A stretch of 64,000 bases of DNA, from contig NZ_JAPDHU010000001.1 in NCBI RefSeq assembly GCF_031921685.1, positions 930,001 to 994,000 on the forward strand. The letters run 5' to 3'. The notes below the pieces were generated by a model. The model was not told the DNA's origin and did no database searches. It was given only the letters and a program-made list of their open reading frames with translations. This document shows, piece after piece, positions 43,990 through 52,421 of the stretch. Positions within the stretch are counted from its first letter, which is position 1; each line of letters opens with the position of its first letter. The stretch comes from Terripilifer sp031921685 (GTDB taxonomy: Bacteria; Pseudomonadota; Alphaproteobacteria; Rhizobiales; Beijerinckiaceae). The position numbers and the translations under genes were made by a program.

Positions 43990-44939
43990 CGTTTGATGCG
44001 CGGGTCGACCGCCGTCTGCAGCAGGTCGACCATGAGATTGATGGTGACGAAGGTGAGGGAGAGAACCAGGATCGCGCCCTGCAACACCGGCACGTCGCGG
44101 GTGAGAATGGCCTTGCTCATCAAGAAGCCGGTGCCGGGCCAGGTGAAAATGGTCTCGACCAGGATGGAGCCACCGACGAGATAGCCGAGCTGCAAGCCCA
44201 TCACGGTCAAGACCTGCGGCAGCGCGTTCCAGATCGCATGCCGGAGCACGGCGAGCGGCCCCAGGCCCTTGGCGCGCAGCATTTGCACGAAATCATTGTT
44301 GAGCACTTCGGCCACGGCGGAACGCGTCGTGCGCATGATGATGCCCAGCGGCACCAGCGACATGGTCAGAATCGGCAGAACCGCATATTTGGCTTGGTTC
44401 CAATCGAAAATGCTGAAACTGGCCGAACCGCTCGTGCCCATGCCGGTGGCGGGCAATACGCCGAGCTTCACGGCGAAGACGATGACGAGAACGATGCCGA
44501 GCCAGTAGTTCGGCACGCTGACGCCGACCACGGCGACGCCGGTGGCGATGCGGTCGGCCGGCTTGCCGATGTGATAGGCGGCGATCGTGCCGAGGATGAA
44601 GGCCAGCGAAAAGGCGAGCAGCACCGCGCCGACGGAAATGACGAAGGTGTTGGACAGCGCGTTCAACACTTCCAGCATGACCGGGCGGTTGGTCTGCAAT
44701 GAAATGCCGAGATCGCCCGACAGCGCCCGCTGCAACCACAGGAGATATTGAATCGGGATCGGCTTATCGAAGCCATAGACCTTGCGCAGATAGGCCGCGT
44801 CTTCTGGCGAGGCATCGGGCGGCAGCAGCGACTGGATCGGATCGCCCGGCGCCAGGAGCACGAGGGCGTAACAGACGACCGTCACGCCGAGCGCGATCGG
44901 AATGCTCATCAGGATGCGTCGGGCGGCGTAGTACCACAT
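43983..44939 (-). CDS. dipeptide-type ABC transporter permease (DppB-type)
   Basis: A 318-residue permease of six helices: MWYYAARRILMSIPIALGVTVVCYALV at the start, LPPDASPEDAAYLRKVYGFD periplasmic loop and EAA loop NNDFVQMLRAKGLGPLAVLRHAIWNAL. GGAGA precedes the ATG at 44939. It is the first gene of the minus-strand importer operon. The binding protein is separate, at 47760-49388. Confidence 0.93.
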   Translation of the reverse strand: MWYYAARRILMSIPIALGVTVVCYALVLLAPGDPIQSLLPPDASPEDAAYLRKVYGFDKPIPIQYLLWLQRALSGDLGISLQTNRPVMLEVLNALSNTFVISVGAVLLAFSLAFILGTIAAYHIGKPADRIATGVAVVGVSVPNYWLGIVLVIVFAVKLGVLPATGMGTSGSASFSIFDWNQAKYAVLPILTMSLVPLGIIMRTTRSAVAEVLNNDFVQMLRAKGLGPLAVLRHAIWNALPQVLTVMGLQLGYLVGGSILVETIFTWPGTGFLMSKAILTRDVPVLQGAILVLSLTFVTINLMVDLLQTAVDPRIKRA

Positions 44940-45023
44940 GACATCTCCGGCGGCTGACCACGGGCCAGATCGCCAGGAGTGCAATGCAACATGGGTGCCA
45001 GTTCGGGCCGCCCGAGCCCCTCG

Positions 45024-45034
45024 ATAATACAATC
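45024..45034. promoter_or_regulatory. GntR-type half-site upstream of the importer operon
   Basis: ATAATACAATC, identical to 49528-49538 upstream of the importer binding protein. Its reverse complement starts GATTGTAT, which is the left part of the palindromic site at 49691-49704. Confidence 0.5.
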
Positions 45035-45137
45035 GTCAGGAAGCCGGTCGCAGAGGTAGAGATTTCAGCTTCGTTTGGTGTTAAACTGGCCGGAAATCCG
45101 CCGCAGAGCTGAACGACCAGAATGGGTCTTGCGACCG

Positions 45138-45148
45138 TGTATACATTA
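45138..45148. promoter_or_regulatory. GntR operator candidate upstream of its own gene
   Basis: TGTATACATTA contains the palindrome TGTATACA, the type of core bound by FCD-class GntR proteins. It is identical to 49694-49704. Confidence 0.55.
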
Positions 45149-45270
45149 CACTGCTCGCGGGGCGATCATTTGTCATTTCTGGTGGCACTTCGCCCGGCGG
45201 GGGAGCAGGTTACAGCGATGGCGCCGCGGGGAAGACCGGGCGGTGCCAAAGTGAAAAGGACGGGAAGGCG

Positions 45271-46002
45271 ATGTCGACGCGCGCGGAACGGGTTTGCACG
45301 CAATTACGCGACAGCATCATTCGGGGCGATCATGTCGCCGGCAGCCGGTTGAACGAAGTGGATCTGGCGGCCGAGTTCGGTGTGTCGCGCACGCCGATCC
45401 GCGCGGCCCTGTCGGAACTCGCTTCCGAAGGCCTGCTCGATTACATGCCGAACGCCGGCTATTCGGTACGCACCTATTCGGCGCAGCAGATGCTGGGCAT
45501 TTTCGAGGCGCGTGCGGCGCTGGAAGGGCTCGCGACGCGACAAGCCGTCGAGAACGGCATCACCGAAGCGCAACGCGCCCTGATGCAGCGGGCCATCGAC
45601 GAGACCGAGGCGGTGTTGAGCCGGCGGCGCTGGGAAGCCGATGTCACCGTTTTCTGGAGCCATATCAACACCTGGTTCCACGGCGCCATTCTCGAAGCCG
45701 CGCATAACGACCATCTCGCCTGGCTGTTGCGCAAGTCGCGCAGCATTCCGCTGGTCTATTCCTCCATGTTTCGGCGCTTCGATCTCAATCGCATCGCCAA
45801 GGCGCATGAGGAGCACGTCACCATTCTGGAGGCGATCAGCCAACGGCAGGCGGTGCGCGCGGAATCCTTGGCGCGCGAACACATCTACAAGGCTGGCCTG
45901 TTCGTCGTCGAACGGATGCGCGAACATGAAATGCAGGCGGCTCACGCCGCCGCGATGGCACGTGCCGATGGCAGTACGCCAGCGCAGCCGGTAGCGTCAT
46001 AG
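45271..46002 (+). CDS. GntR (FadR/FCD) family regulator
   Basis: A 243-residue regulator. The winged helix-turn-helix spans about residues 8-65 (LRDSIIRGDHVAGSRLNEVDLAAEFGVSRTPIRAALSELASEGLL), and the FCD ligand domain follows (FEARAALEGLATRQAV, AHEEHVTILEAI with metal-type histidines). It is divergent from the dpp-like operon. Shared motifs in its own promoter region and near the acetamidase suggest it controls both sides of the amide regulon. Its stop codon TAG lies inside repeat copy B. Confidence 0.9.
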   Translation: MSTRAERVCTQLRDSIIRGDHVAGSRLNEVDLAAEFGVSRTPIRAALSELASEGLLDYMPNAGYSVRTYSAQQMLGIFEARAALEGLATRQAVENGITEAQRALMQRAIDETEAVLSRRRWEADVTVFWSHINTWFHGAILEAAHNDHLAWLLRKSRSIPLVYSSMFRRFDLNRIAKAHEEHVTILEAISQRQAVRAESLAREHIYKAGLFVVERMREHEMQAAHAAAMARADGSTPAQPVAS

Positions 46003-46096
46003 CGTTTCACAGCTCGACTTCGTCGAGCGCCATGAAGACGCGTCCAAATAAGAGAATCTAAGCAGAATCACGTTTCCACCGAAACGTGATTTGCTC
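45999..46096. repeat. bipartite palindromic intergenic element, copy B
   Basis: ATAGCGTTTCACA, then the hairpin GCTCGAC (46012-46018) with GTCGAGC (46022-46028), the linker AAGACGCGTCCAAATAAGAG, and the hairpin AATCACGTTTC (46066-46076) with GAAACGTGATT (46081-46091) around the loop CACC. It starts at the GntR stop codon and ends just before the amidase stop codon, between two convergent genes. It is the most complete copy of the three. Confidence 0.78.
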
Positions 46097-46099
46097 TCA

Positions 46100-47509
46100 T
46101 TACTGCGCTGCCTCGGACAGCGGCACGGGATCTTGCGGGCGGCGGTGACGCCATTGCGTGGCCTGTTCGAAGGCATGACCGGCGCGCAAGACGAGATGAT
46201 CCTCGAACGGGCGCCCGACAATCTGCATGGCGAGCGGCAGGCCGGCGGCGCTGAAACCGCTGCAGACGGAGAGCGCCGGCGATCCGGTGACGTTGAACGG
46301 ACGCATGAATGAGGGGCGCGTCCGCGACATCGGTGCGCCTTTCCCAAGCGGATGCGCCGCCGACACCCAGCTCGGCGTGACGATCAGATCCACGCTCTTC
46401 ATCACATCGGCAATCCCCGCGATCAAACGCGTGCGCTCGCGCATGGCGTTGACGTAATCGCAGGCCCGGATGAAGGCGCCGGGCACGATGCGCTGGCGAA
46501 AACTCTGGCCGAACTTTTCCGGTGTATGGGTCAAAGCGTATTCGTGGATGGCATAGCCCTCGGAGCGCGAGATCGTCGTGCCCACGTCGGCATATTCGAG
46601 CGACGACGCCAAGGAGACATCGACGACTTCGGCGCCGAGATCGCCGAACACTTTCAGAGCGTCGTCAAGCGCGGCGCGCACGTCGGGCTCGACTCCAGCT
46701 TCCTCGGTCATGCCCTTGGCGAAGCCGATCTTGAGGCCACGCACCGGCATCGCGATGCCTGAGAAATCAGGCTTCGCCGCATTAGCGCTGGCATTATCCA
46801 GCGGATCGTGGCGCGCCAAGACATCGAGCATCAAGGCGCAATCCTCAGCGGTCCAGCACATCGGGCCGGCATGATCGAGGCTGAAAGAAAGCGGGAAGAT
46901 GCCGCGCCGGCTGACGAGACCATAGGTCGGTTTGATGCCGGCGATGCCGCACAAGGCCGCCGGGCCACGGATCGATCCGCCCGTATCCGTGCCCATGGCC
47001 GCCATGGCGAGGCCCGACGCAACCGCCGCCGCCGACCCCGACGACGAACCACCGGGATCATGCGCGATGTTCCAGGGATTGCGGGCGGGCGGCCAGGGCA
47101 GATCGAAACTGGTGCCGCCGATGGCGAATTCCCAGGTCGCCGTCTTGCCGAGCAGGATCGCGCCGGCTTGCGCCAATGTCGCGGCGGTGAACGCATCCTC
47201 TTGCGGCACGTGGTCTTTCAGCAAAGCGGAATGGCCGGTCGTGCGGATGCCTTTGGTGGCGTAAATATCCTTCAGCGCGATGGGAATGCCGTGCAACGGC
47301 CCCTTGTAGCGACCGGTGGCGATTTCGGCTTCCGCCGCACGCGCGCCCGCCAAGGCTTCCTCGCGCAACACCAATAGATAAGCATTAAGCAGCGGATCGA
47401 GCCGCGCGATGCGATCGAGAAAAGCGCTCGTCAATTCGACGGGAGAGAGTTTGCGCTGGGCCATCAGTTTCGAAGCTTCAGCGATGGTGAGATGGCAGAG
47501 ATCGCTCAT
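46100..47509 (-). CDS. amidase (AtzE/GatA-type amidase signature)
   Basis: A 469-residue amidase-signature enzyme. Catalytic Lys lies in PIALKDIYATKG, and the signature GGSSSGSAAAVASGLAMAAMGTDTGGSIRGPAA provides the Ser-cisSer pair. It hydrolyses amides to acid and ammonia. It overlaps the small AtzG-like gene by 4 bp, which is how AtzE and its small partner are arranged. The flanking peptide-type importer and acetamidase point to a low-molecular amide or carbamoyl compound as substrate. Confidence 0.92.
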   Translation of the reverse strand: MSDLCHLTIAEASKLMAQRKLSPVELTSAFLDRIARLDPLLNAYLLVLREEALAGARAAEAEIATGRYKGPLHGIPIALKDIYATKGIRTTGHSALLKDHVPQEDAFTAATLAQAGAILLGKTATWEFAIGGTSFDLPWPPARNPWNIAHDPGGSSSGSAAAVASGLAMAAMGTDTGGSIRGPAALCGIAGIKPTYGLVSRRGIFPLSFSLDHAGPMCWTAEDCALMLDVLARHDPLDNASANAAKPDFSGIAMPVRGLKIGFAKGMTEEAGVEPDVRAALDDALKVFGDLGAEVVDVSLASSLEYADVGTTISRSEGYAIHEYALTHTPEKFGQSFRQRIVPGAFIRACDYVNAMRERTRLIAGIADVMKSVDLIVTPSWVSAAHPLGKGAPMSRTRPSFMRPFNVTGSPALSVCSGFSAAGLPLAMQIVGRPFEDHLVLRAGHAFEQATQWRHRRPQDPVPLSEAAQ

Positions 47510-47709
47510 GCGTTTTTCTCCGCCTTGGCGAGACGCAAGGCAAAAGCCGGCTCCAGCGAGAATGGACGATCACGCCGCAGCGCCACCGATCCCGCTTCAA
47601 TCTCAAGGATGGCCGCCTTCAATCCTTCGAGATCGCCCGCCGGCAGATGCAGGCCCTGGCTTGCCAGCCGCTCTTTCAGTTCGGCAATCGCATCCCCGTC
47701 GTCTTGCAT
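47506..47709 (-). CDS. AtzG-like small amidase partner (DUF4089)
   Basis: A 67-residue protein resembling AtzG: mostly two helices (DAIAELKERLASQGL, DLEGLKAAILEIEAG), then a basic C-terminus. In the AtzE system this GatC-like protein stabilises the amidase and shapes its active-site entry. The 4-bp ATGA overlap with the amidase start supports a fixed stoichiometry. Assignment rests on size, context and helical pattern. Confidence 0.72.
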   Translation of the reverse strand: MQDDGDAIAELKERLASQGLHLPAGDLEGLKAAILEIEAGSVALRRDRPFSLEPAFALRLAKAEKNA

Positions 47710-47759
47710 GGCGCGCCTCCTGCTAGATTGCCGGCGAAAGGCTTACCTCACCGGCCCGA

Positions 47760-49388
47760 TTATTTAGGATCGACTGTAATCGGTGTGATGTCCTGAAACC
47801 AGCTCTGGGCCTGGACGAAGCCCTTCACCCGGGGTGACATGGCGCGCGGATTGAGATCGCTGACGATGAACAGATTGCGCGCTTCATTGACCAGGATTTC
47901 GTGGATCTGGGTGACGATCGGCTCCCACACGGCCGGATCGAAACTGTTCAGTGCCGTTTCCGCCAGTTCGTCCACTTTCGGATTGCTGTACCAGCCCCAA
48001 TTGGTGCCGACGGGGCCTTTATATTTGGTCATCGAGCCTTTCAGGAAGTTCAGCGGATCGGTCGCGCCGCTGCTGAAATTGACCCCATCATAGGGAAACT
48101 TCTCCTGCCCTTTGAAATAGACGTCGAGCAAGGTGTTCCAATCGACCGTATCGAACTTCACCTTGAAGCCGACGGCTTCGAGCTGTTCCTTAATAAGCTC
48201 GTTCATCGGCAGCGGCTGCATCTGGCCTGAACCCGACGTGGAAATGCCGATCATGATTTCGCAGGGGTAGCAGCCAGCTTCCTTGAGCAGCGCCGTCGCC
48301 TTCTTCTGATCGAAGCCATATTCGACTGGTTTGCCGTAGTATTTCTGCTGCGGCACGTAGATGCCGGAACTGGGCTGCGCCAGGCCGGAGAGCAGATCGA
48401 CCATCTCCTGCCGGTTGACCGCCCAATTGGCAGCCTGGCGGACACGGATATCCTTGAACGGCCCGCGCGCCACATTGAGAATGTAAGGCCAGGTGTGCGG
48501 ATAGATATTGGTGACGATCTGCATTTTCGCCGCTTTCAATGCCGGAATGGCATCGGGCGGCGGCGCTTCGATGAAATCGACCTGGCCTGACAGCAGCGCG
48601 GCGACACGGGTGGTCGCCTCCGGCATCGGCAGAAGCACGAGCCGATCGTGTTTGGGAATGCGGTTCTTGTCCCAATAGTCATCGTTCTTGGCGAGTTCGA
48701 GCCGTTCGCGCGGCACGGCGCTGACGAATTTGTAGGGCCCCGTGCCGGATGGCGCTTTGGCAAAGACATCAAGATTGTTACCGGCCTTCTCCACCGCGCA
48801 GGGCGACAGCATGAAGAGGAACGGCATGTTGAAGTGAAAAAGCGATTCCGGCGTCTTGGTGTAGAAAGCGACCTGATAATCGCCGGTCTTCTCGACGCGA
48901 TCGATGTTGTTGGTGCGCGAACGGGCGCGGCCAAAATTATAGGGCGTGAAGGCCGGATGTTTATCGGAGGTCAGCCGCTCGAAATTCCAGACGGCGGCGG
49001 CGGCATTCCAATCGCAGCCATCATGAAATTTGACGCCTTCGCGGAGATTGAAAATCCATTTCTTGTGATCGGCAGGATCGATCGACCAGGACGTCGCCAG
49101 CCCGGGGCGCAAGCCCACTTCCTTTTCGCGGCTCGACAAATCCCATTCGATCAAGGTGTCGTAGAGAGAGAAGCCGACGAAGCGATTGCCTTCAAACCCC
49201 TGGTCGGGCTGGCCGCGCCAATCGGGAATGTCGGCGGCCGTCATGGCGATACGCAACACGCTCTGCGACGCCGCGGCGCTTTGGCCTGCCGTCATCGCGG
49301 CCAAGCCGAGCGCCATGCCAAACGTTATGCCCAGCATTGCGGATCTGAAGCGGATCGACCGGAGAACAGACATGCCCGAACGGTTCAT
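47760..49388 (-). CDS. peptide/nickel-type ABC transporter substrate-binding protein
   Basis: A 542-residue family-5 (DppA/OppA) binding protein. The signal peptide spans about residues 1-40 (MLGITFGMALGLAAMTAGQSAA). Blocks WIFNLREGVKFHDG, FAPRKP-like GTGPYKFVSAVPRERLELAKNDDYW and QAANWAVNRQEMVD are typical. GAGGTGG precedes the ATG at 49388; MSVLRS at 49373 is an alternative. It is the likely receptor for the importer encoded at 40949-44939. Confidence 0.91.
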   Translation of the reverse strand: MNRSGMSVLRSIRFRSAMLGITFGMALGLAAMTAGQSAAASQSVLRIAMTAADIPDWRGQPDQGFEGNRFVGFSLYDTLIEWDLSSREKEVGLRPGLATSWSIDPADHKKWIFNLREGVKFHDGCDWNAAAAVWNFERLTSDKHPAFTPYNFGRARSRTNNIDRVEKTGDYQVAFYTKTPESLFHFNMPFLFMLSPCAVEKAGNNLDVFAKAPSGTGPYKFVSAVPRERLELAKNDDYWDKNRIPKHDRLVLLPMPEATTRVAALLSGQVDFIEAPPPDAIPALKAAKMQIVTNIYPHTWPYILNVARGPFKDIRVRQAANWAVNRQEMVDLLSGLAQPSSGIYVPQQKYYGKPVEYGFDQKKATALLKEAGCYPCEIMIGISTSGSGQMQPLPMNELIKEQLEAVGFKVKFDTVDWNTLLDVYFKGQEKFPYDGVNFSSGATDPLNFLKGSMTKYKGPVGTNWGWYSNPKVDELAETALNSFDPAVWEPIVTQIHEILVNEARNLFIVSDLNPRAMSPRVKGFVQAQSWFQDITPITVDPK

Positions 49389-49527
49389 GCGCCACCTCTC
49401 ATCATGTCCAAGTCATCATGGCCAAGCGTCAGCGAGACTGAGGGGCATGAGTGCAAGGCAGGTGCCATGCGCATCGGCGGACGATTATTCGTTAGGAAAG
49501 CAACGAAATCAGCAGGATGAGGGTTTA

Positions 49528-49538
49528 ATAATACAATC
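49528..49538. promoter_or_regulatory. GntR-type half-site upstream of the binding protein
   Basis: ATAATACAATC, 140 bp upstream of the binding-protein ATG on the minus strand, identical to 45024-45034. Confidence 0.5.
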
Positions 49539-49690
49539 TACTCCATCTGACGCTTTAAACAGCTAACCGCCCGCGCCAGAGGCAAACTGATTTATTGCAG
49601 TGCATATAAACATAAATGCTTATATTACATATAAATAAGCACACACCTTCTGCTTGACAGCATTTTCCTACGGTTGTTAGCCTGCGGCTA

Positions 49691-49704
49691 GATTGTATAC
49701 ATTA
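49691..49704. promoter_or_regulatory. GntR operator candidate upstream of the acetamidase
   Basis: GATTGTATACATTA, containing the TGTATACA palindrome (49694-49701). It is 36 bp upstream of the acetamidase ATG and overlaps a possible -10 box, so binding would repress. Confidence 0.55.
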
Positions 49705-49739
49705 AAGCCTCTTTCAGGCTGCTTTTGTGGGGGAAGTCG

Positions 49740-50699
49740 ATGGCCGAACATCACGTCAAAGCCGGTCCGTCCACCTGCCAATGGGGCTATCTAGACCCAC
49801 TGTCGAAGCCCGTGGCGACCATCAAAAGCGGCGACCGCATCACCATCGACACCATGTCCGGCAACAAGGCGCATCTGCCGCCGGCCGACCGGTTTTTCAT
49901 TCCGCCGGAACTAACCGCCATTCATGCGGAGGTCACGCAGGGTCCGGGGCCGCATATCCTCACCGGTCCGGTTTATGTCGAGGGCGCCAAGCCCGGCTCC
50001 GTTCTCGAAGTGAAGATCGAAGCGGTGAACCTGATGCAGGACTGGGGTATCAACATGATCCGCCCGCTGGCCGGCACGCTGCCTTATGATTTCGAAGAGA
50101 CGCGCGCCACCGTCATCCCGCTCGATCACCAGAAGATGGTCGGCGTAATGCCGTGGGGACTGGAGCTGGCGCTCAACCCGTTCTTCGGCATCATGTCGGT
50201 GGCACCGCCGCTCAACTGGGGCAAGGTGACCTCGATCATTCCGCGCGCCTTCGGCGGCAATCTCGACAACAAGGAACTTGTCGCCGGCACGACGCTCTAT
50301 CTGCCGATTTTCGTCGAAGGCGCTCTGTTCACCTGCGGCGATGGCCATGGCGCGCAAGGCGATGGCGAAGTCAACGTGACCGCCATCGAAACCTCCCTGC
50401 AAGGGACGTTCACGCTCACCGTGCGCGACGATCTGAAATTCACCTATCCGCGCGCCGAGACGCCGACCCATTACATCACCATGGGCATGGACCCGGATCT
50501 CGACCAATGCGCCGTGATGGCACTGCGCGACATGATCGTCCTGCTCGGCGAAAAGGCCAATCTGTCGCGCGAGGACGCTTACATGCTTTGCAGCCTCGCC
50601 TGCGATCTCAGAGTAACGCAGACGGTCAACGGCTCGAAGGGCATTCACGCCATGATCGCCAAGACGATCGTGCATCCCACGTTGACGCAGGTGGCCTGA
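49740..50699 (+). CDS. acetamidase/formamidase family protein
   Basis: A 319-residue FmdA/AmdA-family amidase. Family blocks are GDRITIDTMSGN, TGPVYVEGAKPGSVLEVKIEAV, MPWGLELALNPFFGIMSVAPP, FGGNLDNKELVAGTTLYLPIFVEGALFTCGDGHGAQGDGEVNVTAIET. It hydrolyses short amides to acid and ammonia. GGGGGAA upstream favours the ATG at 49740 over an upstream start. The asparaginase-like gene follows by 16 bp. The operator candidate upstream links it to the importer regulon. Confidence 0.92.
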   Translation: MAEHHVKAGPSTCQWGYLDPLSKPVATIKSGDRITIDTMSGNKAHLPPADRFFIPPELTAIHAEVTQGPGPHILTGPVYVEGAKPGSVLEVKIEAVNLMQDWGINMIRPLAGTLPYDFEETRATVIPLDHQKMVGVMPWGLELALNPFFGIMSVAPPLNWGKVTSIIPRAFGGNLDNKELVAGTTLYLPIFVEGALFTCGDGHGAQGDGEVNVTAIETSLQGTFTLTVRDDLKFTYPRAETPTHYITMGMDPDLDQCAVMALRDMIVLLGEKANLSREDAYMLCSLACDLRVTQTVNGSKGIHAMIAKTIVHPTLTQVA

Positions 50700-50715
50700 T
50701 TTCCAAGGAGATCGC

Positions 50716-52404
50716 ATGACCAAAGCCAGGATCGCCCATCTCGCCGGCCCGACGGCGACCATTCAAAACACGCCGCCTCTGGTGACGTCCAACAAGGCCC
50801 GCGCCAAATATGGCTTGCCGCTGCTGCCCAATCCCGATGGCAGCGCGATGAAATACGACGCGCTGCGTGCGCAACGTCTCGCGGCGCCCGTGAAGATCTA
50901 TGTGGAGCAATTCTCCGCTCATCCCCTTGAAGCCGATGTCGCCGAGCTTTACGGGCCGCCCGATGGCTATATGGGACCGGACGGCGTGTTCAAGACGGCG
51001 AAGTCTGGCGACGACGATAAGCCCGTCTACGAGATCGAACTGAAGCCGGAGGACGGTCTCTACCCCTTGCCCTATATGGCGCGACAGGCGAACGGAACGG
51101 CATGGGAGGAAGAATGCGTGGCGCCTGGCGCGCCGCAGGGACGGCAAGGGTTCTTCCCCGATGGTTCGCGCAGTTTCGAGGAGATCGATCGGCTCTCCAT
51201 CGGCACCGAAGGCGTGGCCAGCCAATTGTCTTCCATCGCCGAGATCGATTTCTATCGCGGCGCGCCGCCGGGCGGTTTCACCAAGGGCAAGCCGGCGCAT
51301 CTGCGCGCCGACAAAGGTGAGGGTGACATCGCGCCGGAACGGCGCGGGCATAATTTCTTTGGCTACAAGCCTTATCATCTGGCGACTGCACCGCCGCGCC
51401 CGATGCTGGCTAAGGTCACCAACGACATGCAGGCCCTGGTCGACAGCCCCGACTATGACGGCGTGATCTGGACGCAGGGCAGTCCGCAGGTAGAAGAATC
51501 CGCCTATTGGTTCAATCTGCTGATCGACACGGCAAAACCGATCTGCGGCAACGCGGCACAACGCCCGCAAGGCCAGATCAGCAATGACGGGCCGAAGAAC
51601 ATCGTCGACAGCGCCAGCTATATCCAATCGAAAATCTGGGCCGACGATCAGGGACGGGATCGTTGCGGTGTCGTCGTCATCCAGGAGCAGCAGATTTTCG
51701 CGGCCCGCGAAGTCGCCAAAGTGGATGCCCGCCCCGGTGGCTATGTGGCGACCGGCGGCCATGGTGGCATCATCGGCCAGATCAGCCATACGGGCCGGCT
51801 GGCGCTGACCTATCTGCCGGTGTTCAAACATACGTTTCGGTCGGAGCTGCGTCTCAGCCAATTGCCCGCCAGCGTCAGCGCGGTGAAACGCGGTGCCGCC
51901 GGATTGGAACAGGTGAACGTCGCCGTGAAGGACGCCGCCGGCAAACTGCTGGCAAGCGCCATTCCGGTGGTCTCGATCATCAAGGACGGCAGCTATTCGA
52001 CATTGGAATTTGGCGACGACCCGGCGCTCGAAGCCGATCTCATCGCCTCCATCGAACATAAGCTGTCGCTTGGCATGCTGACCGGCATCGTCATCGAAGG
52101 GCTCGTGCCTTACGGCTCCCTGCCCTCGACCGCGCGGCATAAGCTGATGTTGAAAGCGGCTTTCAGCGGCCTTCCCGTCGCCAAGGTCGGCCGCAATGCA
52201 CCGGAAGGTTTCGCCGATCCGCATGATTTCCAGATTGCCGCCACCAATCTCACAGCGACGAAGGCACGGCTGCTGCTCATGGCGTGCCTGCTGAAATTCG
52301 GCAGCCTGCCCGCGGCCAAGGACCCCGACAAGCCGACCTCAACGGAACTGGACGCGATCCGCAAAGCCGTGGCGCGTTATCAGGACGTGTTTTCGACTCA
52401 TTGA
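50716..52404 (+). CDS. asparaginase-like protein with altered active-site motifs
   Basis: A 562-residue protein, longer than classic asparaginases (about 330). Residues 250-300 align with the second asparaginase motif: IWTQGSPQVEESAYWFNLL, then KPICGNAAQRPQ and ISNDGPKNIVDSA. The usual THGTDTMEET reads TQGSPQVEES, so the Thr-Asp pair that activates the nucleophile is absent. The first motif (TGGTIA in the family) may correspond to AGPTATI at residues 10-16. About 150 residues between the motifs and a C-terminal domain are unexplained. It follows the acetamidase gene with a shared transcript and may be a binding or modified amidohydrolase. Confidence 0.8.
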   Translation: MTKARIAHLAGPTATIQNTPPLVTSNKARAKYGLPLLPNPDGSAMKYDALRAQRLAAPVKIYVEQFSAHPLEADVAELYGPPDGYMGPDGVFKTAKSGDDDKPVYEIELKPEDGLYPLPYMARQANGTAWEEECVAPGAPQGRQGFFPDGSRSFEEIDRLSIGTEGVASQLSSIAEIDFYRGAPPGGFTKGKPAHLRADKGEGDIAPERRGHNFFGYKPYHLATAPPRPMLAKVTNDMQALVDSPDYDGVIWTQGSPQVEESAYWFNLLIDTAKPICGNAAQRPQGQISNDGPKNIVDSASYIQSKIWADDQGRDRCGVVVIQEQQIFAAREVAKVDARPGGYVATGGHGGIIGQISHTGRLALTYLPVFKHTFRSELRLSQLPASVSAVKRGAAGLEQVNVAVKDAAGKLLASAIPVVSIIKDGSYSTLEFGDDPALEADLIASIEHKLSLGMLTGIVIEGLVPYGSLPSTARHKLMLKAAFSGLPVAKVGRNAPEGFADPHDFQIAATNLTATKARLLLMACLLKFGSLPAAKDPDKPTSTELDAIRKAVARYQDVFSTH

Positions 52405-52421
52405 GAAGACGGGCGCCGCGA

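Larger units (their letters stand above)
44940..45270. other. divergent intergenic region, 331 bp, with shared motifs
   Basis: No gene was seen. It holds ATAATACAATC at 45024-45034 on the importer side and TGTATACATTA at 45138-45148 on the GntR side. The same two 11-mers occur in the region 49389-49739. Confidence 0.55.
49389..49739. other. divergent AT-rich regulatory region, 351 bp
   Basis: No gene was seen. It is markedly AT-rich at 49590-49660. It holds ATAATACAATC (49528-49538), an inverted repeat TGCTTAT (49617-49623) with ATAAGCA (49635-49641), and the site GATTGTATACATTA (49691-49704). TTGTTA at 49674-49679 and TATACA at 49696-49701 are a possible promoter for the acetamidase, overlapped by the operator candidate. 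Confidence 0.55.

Noticed and set aside
50626..52224. A 532-residue minus-strand frame
   Set aside because: Antisense to the asparaginase-like gene, no recognisable domain and no ribosome site.
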